64,000 nt of DNA from Candidatus Melainabacteria bacterium (GTDB lineage Bacteria; Cyanobacteriota; Vampirovibrionia; Gastranaerophilales; Gastranaerophilaceae). The stretch lies in contig QHMH01000010.1 of the NCBI GenBank assembly GCA_003258795.1, positions 44,558-108,557 on the forward strand. Direction: 5' to 3'. Under the pieces are notes generated by a model, which was not told the origin of the DNA, did not search any database, and saw only the letters and a program-made list of their open reading frames with translations. Shown here in pieces: positions 1 through 8,142 of the stretch (the first letter of the stretch is position 1; every line of letters begins with the position of its first letter). The translations under genes were made by a program, and so were the position numbers.

Positions 1-1
1 A

Positions 2-3000
2 AGATATAATAAGCTTAATGACGCCGGCTATGATGTACATTTAAGATATGTATATTTACCTATTGAAAAAACAGTAGAAAGAGCCGTAAGCAGATACAGA
101 GAAACCGGCCGCCTTGTGCCGCTTGATTATGTAGTAAATGAAGTAGGGTACAACCCACTTAAAAATTATGTTATAATGAAAGAAAAAGGAGTATTTAAGA
201 GTTATGAAGCAGTTTCATCAGAAGTTAAATACGGCGAAAAACCAAAACACCTTGAAGACAACGAAGTCAGGGAACTTGTTTCAAGGAAGATTCGACAAGA
301 AAGTAGCGCTCAAAGGGAAGACGGACTGGAAACACGATCCGACGGGCGAGGATTTGGAAATAATCAAGGACTAATTTTTAATCAAGACGAAAATACGAAC
401 CCTGAAGAAACGCCACGCGGCCAGTTCAGAATAGATGAAAATGGCACGGCCATAATTGATATTTTAGAAAACGGCGATCCTTCTACAATATGCCACGAAT
501 TAGGCCACTATTATTTATACTCTTTAGATACTCTTGCTAAAGGGGGAAATAAACGCGCTCAAAAAGAATTATCTGAAGTCTATAGAGTATTCGGAATGAA
601 AGAAGATACTGAATACAATTATGAAGAAATGGTAGATTTTCACGAAAGATTTGCGCGCGGCTTTGAGGCTTATTTAATGGAAGGTTCAGCGCCTTCAAAA
701 AGCTTACTAACAGTCTTTCAAAACTTCAAAGACTGGTTAAGACAAGTGTATAATTCAGTAAAAGATCTTGATATAAATTTATCAGATGAAGCAATTAAAC
801 TTTTTGATCGTGTCTTCACAACAGATGAAGAATACGAAAAAGAAGTGCTGCCTAAATATCAATATAATTATGTAAAATCTATTGAGCTTGAAGAAGCTAT
901 AAACCAGCCTATGTATAAATTCAAAAAGGGCGTATATGATCTTGGAAAATCTATAAGCACTTGGTATGATAAATTATTTATACCACTTGAAACAAGGCTG
1001 GGTAAAATTTCGCCGGAGTTAAGAGATAAATTAAGAAATCATACTGCGCAGCTTGCAGTAACAACCGGCAAAGACTTGAACGCAGCAGCAGATTTTATCA
1101 AGAAAACTGAAGCTATGAAAGCCCAAAATAAAGCAGATTATTTAACCTTTGATCTTGCGCTTAAAAATCGTGATGAAAATATGGTAAGAATAATTGCTAA
1201 TAGATACGGCTTTACTGAAGAATTTAATAAAATAAGAGATATTCTTGAAGACATATATAACAATGCGCTTGAAGTAGGTATTGATGTAGGCTACCTTGAT
1301 AATTATTTCCCTCGTCTTGTTAAACACGATATGTCAGAAAAATTTATAGAATATATAGAAGCGCTTGCGCGTAAAGAGCAGCAAGATGTAATAAATCAGG
1401 TTATTAAACTTGAAGACGCTAAAATAAGTATGGTATTAAGAGATCTTGCTGAAGCTGATAATAGCCAGTTTTGGAACGCAGAAGACCGCGCAAAATTCAT
1501 AAATAATCATATAAGAGGTTTTGGCAAAAATAATATCTTATTATCAAGAAATGCCAGCTTGAAATTTGAACGCCGCATAGATGAACTTGACGGCGATTTT
1601 AACCAATTCTATGAAAGCTTTGAACCAGCCCTTATAAATTATATCGGCAATTCAAGAAAAGTAATAGAAGCAAGAAGATTCTTTGGCAGCGAATATAAAG
1701 AAGTAGGGAAGCTGCGTGCAAGAATAAAACGCAAAAAGAAAACACTTGACGAGGTAAAAGACAGATACCCTAACCTTGCAAAAGCAAAAGAGCTTACAAG
1801 GTTGAAGTATGAACTTTCACCTATTGAAATTAAGCTGGAAGAACTTGAAAACAAACAAGACTTAACGGCAGAACAAGAAGAATATAAACGCAAACTTCAG
1901 GGCCAAAAAGAACGATTAAACAGCCAAATAGAATGGGTTGAAGGTGCTAACGCATATCAAGTCAAAGGCGCTGTTATAAATCGTCTTAAAAATGAAATCA
2001 GGGAAACTTCTGAAGAAATTTGCAAGATAATCGGTAATTCTGAAAATGTAGAAGACAGCATAGGCGCGCTTGTAAATACACTTGCTGCCAATGGTGATAT
2101 ATATGTGAAAGATGAAAAACTTATAAGAGAAATGCTTGTAGCTCGATTCAATGCAAGCAGAATATGTGAACCAATAAAAATGGTAAAAGATCTTACATAT
2201 ATTACAACTTTGAACGACATAACAAACGCTATTACACAGTTCGGCGACTTGGCCTTTTCGGTTTATAAGTACGGTTTTGAAGATACATTTAAGGGCCTGA
2301 AAAAACCTTTTGATATATCTATGGAAGATCTCGGCATAAACGACTTGGCCTATGAGTTCGGCGATACTTCAAAAATATCAAAATGGCTTAAAAAGCAATT
2401 TCAAATAATCGGGCTTAGTGCTATTGACGGCTTGGGTAAAAATACAATTATACAAGCTTCTTTGATAAAAGCTCAAAAGCTTGCAAAATCAAATAATGCA
2501 GACTTTGACGCAAAATTAAAAAGAATATACGGCGAAGACGCTGCGGCAGTAAAAGAAGATTTAGCAGCCGGCAAAATTACAGACGACACTATAATTTTTG
2601 CTTACCACGAATTAGCAGACATACAGCCAATATCTGAAGATCAAGTTGCTGAATTATACCAAAGCGGCGGCGGTTTTATGAAGCTATTTTATACCTTAAA
2701 AACATACGGTATAAAAGCGCTTGATATTGCGCGTCAAGATGTAACTATGAATATTCAACAAGGTATTATGAACAAAAACAAAGGGCAAGTAGTAAAGGGG
2801 CTGAAAAACCTTGTAAGACTGCAAATGCTTTTATGGCTGTTCGGCGTACCTATAGACGCATTAAAAGATTTACTTTCAAATAGAGATCTTAATATTTTTG
2901 AAAGTATGATAGATAACCTGATACCTACATTTATTGTAAATAGGTTTATATTCCGCGACGCCGGCAGAAGTGGACTTGGAAGCGCTATAGTAAACTTTTT

Positions 3001-3115
3001 CACGCCTTCAGTAGCGCCGGTAACTATAAGAACATTATCAGGTAAAAAGAGTGCAATAGCTAATATCCCGTTGATAGGTAAACCAATATATAACTGGTTT
3101 TTGAAAGATAAATAA
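2..3115 (+). CDS. Large polyvalent phage protein (zeta-toxin-like end + HExxH peptidase-like domain), 5'-truncated
   Basis: The frame is open from base 2, so the gene starts left of the window; the GTG at 116 is internal. The first ~60 residues (GYDVHL..., then an ETGRLVPLDY segment) resemble the C-terminal part of zeta-toxin/P-loop kinase domains. A HELGH motif (bases 494-508) followed by an FARGFEAYL segment matches the metallopeptidase-like domain of large polyvalent phage proteins. The rest is charged and helical (coiled-coil-like about bases 1690-1960), with hydrophobic stretches near the C-terminus. Such proteins are often carried in the virion and injected with the DNA; that role is inferred. 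It lies directly upstream of the tail fibre gene. Domain calls are from motif recognition only. Confidence 0.75.
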   Translation, partial: RYNKLNDAGYDVHLRYVYLPIEKTVERAVSRYRETGRLVPLDYVVNEVGYNPLKNYVIMKEKGVFKSYEAVSSEVKYGEKPKHLEDNEVRELVSRKIRQESSAQREDGLETRSDGRGFGNNQGLIFNQDENTNPEETPRGQFRIDENGTAIIDILENGDPSTICHELGHYYLYSLDTLAKGGNKRAQKELSEVYRVFGMKEDTEYNYEEMVDFHERFARGFEAYLMEGSAPSKSLLTVFQNFKDWLRQVYNSVKDLDINLSDEAIKLFDRVFTTDEEYEKEVLPKYQYNYVKSIELEEAINQPMYKFKKGVYDLGKSISTWYDKLFIPLETRLGKISPELRDKLRNHTAQLAVTTGKDLNAAADFIKKTEAMKAQNKADYLTFDLALKNRDENMVRIIANRYGFTEEFNKIRDILEDIYNNALEVGIDVGYLDNYFPRLVKHDMSEKFIEYIEALARKEQQDVINQVIKLEDAKISMVLRDLAEADNSQFWNAEDRAKFINNHIRGFGKNNILLSRNASLKFERRIDELDGDFNQFYESFEPALINYIGNSRKVIEARRFFGSEYKEVGKLRARIKRKKKTLDEVKDRYPNLAKAKELTRLKYELSPIEIKLEELENKQDLTAEQEEYKRKLQGQKERLNSQIEWVEGANAYQVKGAVINRLKNEIRETSEEICKIIGNSENVEDSIGALVNTLAANGDIYVKDEKLIREMLVARFNASRICEPIKMVKDLTYITTLNDITNAITQFGDLAFSVYKYGFEDTFKGLKKPFDISMEDLGINDLAYEFGDTSKISKWLKKQFQIIGLSAIDGLGKNTIIQASLIKAQKLAKSNNADFDAKLKRIYGEDAAAVKEDLAAGKITDDTIIFAYHELADIQPISEDQVAELYQSGGGFMKLFYTLKTYGIKALDIARQDVTMNIQQGIMNKNKGQVVKGLKNLVRLQMLLWLFGVPIDALKDLLSNRDLNIFESMIDNLIPTFIVNRFIFRDAGRSGLGSAIVNFFTPSVAPVTIRTLSGKKSAIANIPLIGKPIYNWFLKDK

Positions 3116-3132
3116 AAAAAGGAGTAAGGAAA

Positions 3133-5469
3133 ATGACAGTATCAAAAAACAACCCAGTAAACAATTATGCTGGCGATAGTTCTGCTACTCAATTTGACTT
3201 TGATTTTTTGATCGAAGATTCAGGCGAACTGCTCGTACAGCATACAAATTCTTCAGGCGAACAGACAGCGCTTACGCTTGATGTAGATTATTCTATACAC
3301 GAAGTAGGCAATAAGAATGGAAGCTATATAACCTTCCCTATTGCCGGTTCAAGCTATTCTGTTTTGGCGGCTGATGAAGTAATATCTTTATCTTTGAAAT
3401 TAGATATTGAACAAGACAAAGAATATGCGAACTCAAATAAATTAAACTTCAGCACGCTTGAATGGAGTTTTGACTATATTACAAGAATACTTCAAATTAT
3501 GAACCGCTTGCTTGCAAGGGCCGTAAAAATTCAAGAAGGTTCAAATATTGATACCGATACACTTGCAGTAAACTTAAATAAAGTAGCTGATATTTCTGAT
3601 GATGTTTCTACTGTTGCTGCAAACACAAGCGATATTTCAACCGTAGCAGATGATATAGCAAATGTAAATACCGTATCAGGTTCTATAGCAAATGTAAACG
3701 CTGTAGGTAATTCAATATCAGATGTAAATACCGTAGCGGCAGATCTTACAAATGTAGATACCGTAGCTACAAATATTTCAGATGTAAATACTGTGGCCGG
3801 TATTGCTTCAGATGTATCTACTGTAAGCAATATTTCTTCTGATGTTACAGCGGTAAAAAATAACGCTTCAGATATTTCAGATGTAGCAGACGATATTACA
3901 AATGTATGTTCTGTAGCAGCAGATCTTACAAATATTGACGCTGTGGCCGGTGATCTTACAAACATTGACGCCGTAAAGAATGACCTTACAAATATAGATA
4001 GCGTGGCTGCTGATCTTACAAATATAGACAGCGTAGCAGCAGATCTTACAAATATTGACAATGCCTCTGCAAATGCCGCATTATCTAAACAGTATGCTAT
4101 CGGTGTACCTTCTGAACCAACTGAAGGTTCTGCTAAATACTGGGCCGCACAAGCAGCAGCCGGACAAATTCAAGCAGACTGGGATCAGTCAGATAATACT
4201 AAAAAAGACTATATCAAAAATAAACCTACAAAATTATCTAACTTTACAGACGATAGCGAAACAACACCTATAAAAGAAGCAAAAACTTTAACGGGCCTTA
4301 CTTCAACTGTAACAGAGCTGAATATATTAGACGGCGCGACTTTAGATGTAAACGAATTAAATATACTTGACGGTGCTACACTTTCAACCACTGAATTAAA
4401 TTATGTAGACGGCGTAACATCACCAATACAAACACAAATAAATAAAAAGGCAAATTTGATATGTCATACTGACCGTGATTTTGAATATGAAGATCCAAAG
4501 TTTATTACGGCTGATAAAGACAACATTACAATACTGGCCGGCACAAATATAAAATTAAAAAGCGGCGATTATTACAGCGCAGCTTCAGATACTTCTTACA
4601 GCTTTGCTGCTGTGCTTGATACCGGCTCTGTATCTAACGGGAAAGACTATTATTTTTATTTGAATAACAGCGGCGAACTTATAGCGTCATTAAACGAAAC
4701 TGCGCCTACTGGTTATACTTCAGATGATGTCGTACAAATAGGCGGCGCGCATACTCTTTGTGTTAGCGTAACATCATCAAATGCGCCGGCCTTACCTTCT
4801 AATAGTTTTTGGAGTACACACCCAGCAATAGGATATAGCGCTGGTGATATAATACCAAATTCTGTATGGACTGTAGCTTTTAGAAGTTTAGCTAAAACCG
4901 GCAACAAAGGGCAAGTCTTAATAGATCATTATGGAATAGAAAAATTTTGGGTAGATATTTATTTGCAGTCAGGAACAGGCAGCGCTACTGCTTCTTCTTA
5001 TGACGGTACAATTACCAATAGTAGACAGCCTATAAATCACCAATTTGATATGGACTTGGTAGGCAAGAAACTACCTACAGATAATCAGTTTATGATATTT
5101 GCTGAAGGCTCTAACCAAAATACAAATATTGCCGGTGGTGCTATTCCGCCTTCAAAACTAACAGGCGGCTATACAGATACAGCCGGCAAAAGAATGATAA
5201 GTGGTTTCTTTGTAGAGTGCTGCTGCGGCTATTTGTGGCAGTGGGGCGAAGAACTCGGCTTTAACGGACAGACTAACTGGACTGCTTACGACACAACCAA
5301 TAGGGGGCAGTCGTACGGTATGCCGTACGTCTTGCTTTTCGGGGGTGATTACGATAGCGGTGCGAACGGCGGTTCTTGGGCGCGTGTTTGCATCGCTCCC
5401 CGTACGGATGTGTACACGAACAAGGGCGCTCGCGGCGTGAGCTGTCATTTTGAAAAACATCATAAATAA
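3133..5469 (+). CDS. Podovirus-type tail fibre, target protein of the diversity-generating retroelement
   Basis: 778 residues; AAGGAG ribosome site 17 bp after the previous gene. Residues 1-~150 resemble the T7 gp17-type N-terminal domain that attaches fibres to the tail (YAGDSSATQFDFDF, later a LEWSFDYITRILQ helix). Residues ~150-309 are 16 ten-residue repeats. These are followed by TELNILDGA-type repeats seen in other phage fibres and a C-terminal domain ending in FGGDYDSGANGGSWARVC, the signature of DGR variable C-type-lectin-like domains. The last ~45 residues are encoded by the variable region, 11 of whose codons differ from the template. Role inferred: receptor-binding tip whose specificity is altered by retrohoming. 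Confidence 0.88.
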   Translation: MTVSKNNPVNNYAGDSSATQFDFDFLIEDSGELLVQHTNSSGEQTALTLDVDYSIHEVGNKNGSYITFPIAGSSYSVLAADEVISLSLKLDIEQDKEYANSNKLNFSTLEWSFDYITRILQIMNRLLARAVKIQEGSNIDTDTLAVNLNKVADISDDVSTVAANTSDISTVADDIANVNTVSGSIANVNAVGNSISDVNTVAADLTNVDTVATNISDVNTVAGIASDVSTVSNISSDVTAVKNNASDISDVADDITNVCSVAADLTNIDAVAGDLTNIDAVKNDLTNIDSVAADLTNIDSVAADLTNIDNASANAALSKQYAIGVPSEPTEGSAKYWAAQAAAGQIQADWDQSDNTKKDYIKNKPTKLSNFTDDSETTPIKEAKTLTGLTSTVTELNILDGATLDVNELNILDGATLSTTELNYVDGVTSPIQTQINKKANLICHTDRDFEYEDPKFITADKDNITILAGTNIKLKSGDYYSAASDTSYSFAAVLDTGSVSNGKDYYFYLNNSGELIASLNETAPTGYTSDDVVQIGGAHTLCVSVTSSNAPALPSNSFWSTHPAIGYSAGDIIPNSVWTVAFRSLAKTGNKGQVLIDHYGIEKFWVDIYLQSGTGSATASSYDGTITNSRQPINHQFDMDLVGKKLPTDNQFMIFAEGSNQNTNIAGGAIPPSKLTGGYTDTAGKRMISGFFVECCCGYLWQWGEELGFNGQTNWTAYDTTNRGQSYGMPYVLLFGGDYDSGANGGSWARVCIAPRTDVYTNKGARGVSCHFEKHHK
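3580..4059 (+). repeat. 16 x 30-bp in-frame repeats in the tail fibre stalk
   Basis: Exactly 480 bp encoding 16 decapeptides of the form [ST]VAxDLTNID. The last five units (from about 3910) are nearly identical, e.g. repeated GATCTTACAAATATTGA blocks, and the earlier ones are degenerate. The regular decapeptide with hydrophobic positions suggests an elongated trimeric stalk. The similarity of adjacent units suggests recent expansion by slippage or recombination. Confidence 0.85.
5328..5440 (+). other. DGR variable region (VR)
   Basis: 113 bp at the 3' end of the tail fibre gene, colinear without gaps with the template repeat at +234 bp. I count 13 mismatches. Eleven lie opposite template adenines (VR 5336, 5347, 5357, 5362, 5386, 5387, 5393, 5395, 5396, 5407, 5413) and two opposite template thymines (5368, 5424). 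The 3' terminal 16 bp (5425-5440) are identical and GC-rich, as expected for the initiation-of-mutagenic-homing element. Most changes alter the first or second base of AAY codons (N to D, S, V, I, A, Y), plus H to L and T to A. Adenine-specific substitution is diagnostic of DGRs. Confidence 0.95.
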
Positions 5470-5545
5470 TAAATCAAAAATCAAATAACAATAATCAATA
5501 ATCAATAATCATAAACCATAAATCATAGACCATTAAAATAAAAAA
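5470..5545 (+). repeat. G-depleted spacer with CAATAAT direct repeats between VR and TR
   Basis: The ~75 bp between the fibre stop codon and the template contain almost no G on the + strand. They include three perfect tandem CAATAAT units (5489-5509) flanked by degenerate versions. The stretch would be unstructured in RNA and leads directly into the template repeat. Function unknown. Confidence 0.7.
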
Positions 5546-5561
5546 GGGTTACTATCCTACC

Positions 5562-5674
5562 CGTCTTGCATTTCGGGGGTAATTACGATAACGGTACGAA
5601 CTGCGGTTCTTGGGCGCGTAATTGCAACAATCCCCGTACGAATGTGAACACGAACAATGGCGCTCGCGGCGTGA
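5562..5674 (+). other. DGR template repeat (TR)
   Basis: Non-coding copy of the variable region located between the target gene and the reverse transcriptase. It holds about 27 adenines, many in AAY codons in the VR reading frame (it would read GGNYDNGTNCGSWARNCNN). This is the classic arrangement giving wide amino-acid choice at Asn positions without making stop codons. The 3' end shares the GC-rich 16-mer with the VR, then diverges at once (5675 onward versus 5441 onward), consistent with IMH versus IMH*. Confidence 0.95.
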
Positions 5675-5719
5675 TATTGTGAGCCTTTTAAGTAAGGCCA
5701 TAAGCTGGGGTGGTGATCC

Positions 5720-5735
5720 TTCGCCTTCGGGCGAA
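5720..5735 (+). promoter_or_regulatory. TTCG-capped hairpin downstream of the template repeat
   Basis: Perfect 6-bp stem TTCGCC/GGCGAA closed by a TTCG tetraloop, about 45 nt 3' of the TR. In studied DGRs the RNA downstream of TR is structured and needed for cDNA priming. This hairpin is a candidate for that element; the function is inferred from position only. Confidence 0.6.
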
Positions 5736-5749
5736 AAAACAATGCGTAG

Positions 5750-5796
5750 TGCGGTTTGTTTTGGTAAAGTAATTGAAAATTCAAGCCGCATTTTTT
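5750..5796 (+). terminator. Terminator-like stem-loop before the reverse transcriptase
   Basis: TGCGGTTTG (5750-5758) pairs with CAAGCCGCA (5782-5790, one G-U pair) and is followed directly by six T. It resembles an intrinsic terminator with a long loop and lies 10 bp before the RT start. It may end the TR-containing RNA and attenuate RT expression. Confidence 0.55.
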
Positions 5797-5806
5797 AAGG
5801 TGAAGA

Positions 5807-7099
5807 ATGAAAAGAATTAGCAAACTATGGGAAAAACTCATAGAAAAAGACAACTTTTATTTAGCTTGGAGGCTGACAAAGAAGGGCCGGACTAAACGCT
5901 GGGATATAAGAAAATTTGAAAAGAATTTAGATGAAAACCTTGAAAGGTTAAGGCAGAAGGTAATTAGCGGCAATTTCAAAACTTCTGAATATAAAAATAA
6001 AATCGTCAATGAAAACTCAAAAAGGCGGCTTATTTATATATTACCACTTCCTGATCGTATAGTTCAACACGCCCTTATAAATGTTATTGAAGATGTTTTT
6101 ACTAAAAGATTTATAGATCAGACTTACGGCTGTATTCGCGGCAGAGGTCAAATGAAAGGCAGTGAATATGTAAGAAAACACATAAAGAAGTATGAATGGT
6201 GTTTGGAAACTGATATTAAAAAATTCTATCCTACAATGGATCAGCAAATTCTATATGATGAAATTTGCAAAGTTATAAAAGATAAAAAGATTTTGGCTAT
6301 GCTAAAAGATATTGTCTTTTCTATAGAAGGCGGCAAAAACTGTCCTATAGGTAATTTATGTAGTCAGCTTTTCGGAAATATCTATTTGAACAAGTTTGAT
6401 AAATTTGTAAAACACGAACTAAAAGTAAAACATTATTGCCGGTATTGCGACGACTGCGTATTTTTCGGAAATACAAAAGAAGAATTATTTGAAATACAAA
6501 AGAGGGTAGAAAACTTTATCAGAACTGAATTACAGCAAGATTTAAGCTTTAGTGAAGTTTTCAGAACAAAACAAGGCATAGACTTTCTCGGATATAGACA
6601 CTTTCAAGGCTATACGATTTTACGAAAAAGAACTGCTATAAAGTTCAAAAGAGCTATGAACAAAATAAAATCAGGGAAAGATCGCAGAACTTTATTAGAA
6701 AAATTAAGCACAATAAATTCTTATAAAGGCTATGCAGAACACTGTTATACATATAATCTCATAAGGAGTTTAGAAATGAACAAGACAATAGCAAATTTAA
6801 CAATTAAAGAATTTAAGGAAGTAGGGGCAAAACCTGAACTACCAATAACCGGCAAGAAGGTAAGTATATTAAGCTTATTTGGGAAAAGTTTAATTATTCT
6901 TGCGTGGAAAGAAATTAGCGTAGATAACAGGCCTACGGCAAAAATTCAGTTTACTTTGGAAGACGACGAAGAAGGAAAAATTTTAGTAGTCTTTACAAGT
7001 AGTTCTACAATACGCAAGCAGCTTATTGATATAGATAGGGCAAACTTCCCTATAAAAGCTGTCTTGAAGAAACAAGGTGAAGCATATTATTTAGAATAA
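5807..7099 (+). CDS. DGR reverse transcriptase with C-terminal extra domain
   Basis: 430 residues. The N-terminal ~323 residues are a group II intron-like/DGR reverse transcriptase. They contain the catalytic YCDD motif (~residue 213), an upstream ETDIKKFYPTMD aspartate motif, and PIGNLCSQLFGN (~residue 180), the [IV]GNxxSQ variant typical of DGR enzymes in place of QGxxxSP. The last ~107 residues form a separate beta-rich segment (FTSSSTIRKQL..., ending in a KKQGEAYYLE tail) resembling small phage proteins that I associate, tentatively, with OB-fold ssDNA-binding proteins. It would copy TR RNA into adenine-mutated cDNA that replaces the VR. No separate Avd gene is visible; the extra domain could take an accessory role (inference). 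Confidence 0.93.
   Translation: MKRISKLWEKLIEKDNFYLAWRLTKKGRTKRWDIRKFEKNLDENLERLRQKVISGNFKTSEYKNKIVNENSKRRLIYILPLPDRIVQHALINVIEDVFTKRFIDQTYGCIRGRGQMKGSEYVRKHIKKYEWCLETDIKKFYPTMDQQILYDEICKVIKDKKILAMLKDIVFSIEGGKNCPIGNLCSQLFGNIYLNKFDKFVKHELKVKHYCRYCDDCVFFGNTKEELFEIQKRVENFIRTELQQDLSFSEVFRTKQGIDFLGYRHFQGYTILRKRTAIKFKRAMNKIKSGKDRRTLLEKLSTINSYKGYAEHCYTYNLIRSLEMNKTIANLTIKEFKEVGAKPELPITGKKVSILSLFGKSLIILAWKEISVDNRPTAKIQFTLEDDEEGKILVVFTSSSTIRKQLIDIDRANFPIKAVLKKQGEAYYLE
6763..6778 (+). promoter_or_regulatory. Internal Shine-Dalgarno and in-frame ATG inside the RT gene
   Basis: AAGGAG at 6763-6768, a 7-nt spacer, then ATG at 6776, in frame with the RT (codon 324). Initiation here would make a free 107-residue C-terminal domain (6776-7099). 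The site coincides exactly with the apparent RT/extra-domain boundary, which favours a real or ancestral gene start over chance. Confidence 0.6.
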
Positions 7100-7112
7100 G
7101 GAGGAAAAATAA

Positions 7113-7631
7113 ATGGGTTTTTATTTGAATGCAGAAAACGGCAAAATAGTTAATTGTGGTAATTTTGATATTACTTCTGAAACTACTAAAAGCTATGCGG
7201 TATCTGAAGAAGTGTACTATAACTATATGAAGCACGAAGACAGATACTATATAGAAAACGACGAAGTAGTAGAAGATCCTGAATTTATTACAAGACTTAC
7301 TGCTGCTAATAAGAAAGATTTTGAAAATAAGTTTTTAGAAACATCAAAAGGAAATTATAGACTACAGCCTAAAGGCTATGCGAACGCGCAGCAGTCTGTA
7401 GACACTATCAACAATATGGTAAATGCACTTAACGGGCTGCCGGAAAATGTAGCAAATATGATTATATTTTATCCTACGCCTGATTTTTCAGACGAAGAAC
7501 AATGCACGGAAGAATGGCTGGTAGCACATCAATATACAGCAGAACCAATGACAAAAGAAGAATGGACTACTTATTATATTGAATTTTCTACAAAGTACGC
7601 GCAAAAACAATACAAACAAGAAACAGCCTAA
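7113..7631 (+). CDS. Phage protein of unknown function next to tail fibre/DGR
   Basis: 172 residues, good GGAGG site, 13 bp after the RT. It is soluble and acidic with no signal peptide. A segment YANAQQSVDTINNMVNALNG followed by MIIFYPTPDFSDEEQCTEEWL is distinctive. I believe similar proteins follow fibre genes in related prophages but cannot name a family. Its place between DGR and lysis genes suggests a fibre chaperone or tail accessory protein (inference). Confidence 0.7.
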   Translation: MGFYLNAENGKIVNCGNFDITSETTKSYAVSEEVYYNYMKHEDRYYIENDEVVEDPEFITRLTAANKKDFENKFLETSKGNYRLQPKGYANAQQSVDTINNMVNALNGLPENVANMIIFYPTPDFSDEEQCTEEWLVAHQYTAEPMTKEEWTTYYIEFSTKYAQKQYKQETA

Positions 7632-7710
7632 TAAATATTTTTGGTTGGGTTGGTTGGGTATTTAACGAACGGCGCGCTTTGGTTTGTTGAAGTTCGGGCA
7701 GGGCATAACA

Positions 7711-7740
7711 CACAAGAGGGCTTCGGCCCTCTTTGTTGTG
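7711..7740 (+). terminator. TTCG-loop intrinsic terminator after the DGR operon
   Basis: GAGGGC (7716-7721), TTCG loop, GCCCTC (7726-7731), followed by a T-rich tract. CACAA/TTGTG flanks can extend the stem. It separates the DGR segment from the HNH and lysis genes. Confidence 0.7.
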
Positions 7741-7757
7741 CAATATCAGGAGTAAAA

Positions 7758-8132
7758 ATGCTTATCAAGAAAATAAAACCTTATGAACCTTCTTTTGGTT
7801 ATTCAAGCCCTCTAAAAACAATTTGGAAGAAGGGCGGCTTGCCTACTGTAAAGAAAGGCTTTTACGGTGATACTTTAACAAAAAAGAATGTATCCCTTGA
7901 ACACCTAAAGGCAAGATCTAAAGGCGGTAAAACTTCTTTAGAAAATTTGGTGCTTGCTTCAAAAGAAAAAAATAATTTAAGGGGTAATGCAGATATAAAA
8001 AATTTTGTGGATCGCGAAAGTGTTTTGAATTATCTAATACAATTTATGGGTATTAAAACTAAAAATTTTAATGGTGATAACTACATAAGCGCTATTATAA
8101 AAACACTTTCAGAGCTTGGAGTAAATTTATAA
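7758..8132 (+). CDS. Small HNH-like endonuclease
   Basis: 124 residues. I chose the ATG at 7758 because CAGGAG lies just upstream and the longer open frame runs through a terminator hairpin. The core VSLEHLKARSKGG...LENLVLASKEKNNLRGN is an HNH-type nuclease motif: His in EHL, Asn in LENL, and Asn in place of the third metal-binding residue. There are no zinc-binding CxxC pairs. Small HNH enzymes are frequent in phages as packaging or homing nucleases; which applies here is unclear. Confidence 0.75.
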   Translation: MLIKKIKPYEPSFGYSSPLKTIWKKGGLPTVKKGFYGDTLTKKNVSLEHLKARSKGGKTSLENLVLASKEKNNLRGNADIKNFVDRESVLNYLIQFMGIKTKNFNGDNYISAIIKTLSELGVNL

Positions 8133-8142
8133 AGGAGGAGTT

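Noticed and set aside
3531..4061. Long antisense open frame opposite the fibre repeats
   Set aside because: It arises from the 30-bp repeat pattern; no ribosome site and the sense strand is clearly coding.
5489..5509. CRISPR-like array
   Set aside because: Only three contiguous 7-bp repeats without spacers; no cas genes anywhere in the window.
5807..7099. RT of a retron, group II intron or Abi system
   Set aside because: The VR/TR pair with adenine-biased changes and the [IV]GNxxSQ motif show a DGR; no intron domains or msr/msd-type RNA are seen.
7632..7757. Extension of the HNH gene upstream to 7641 or a second DGR variable region
   Set aside because: The stretch holds a G-rich tract and an intrinsic terminator, a good ribosome site stands before the ATG at 7758, and it does not align with the template repeat.
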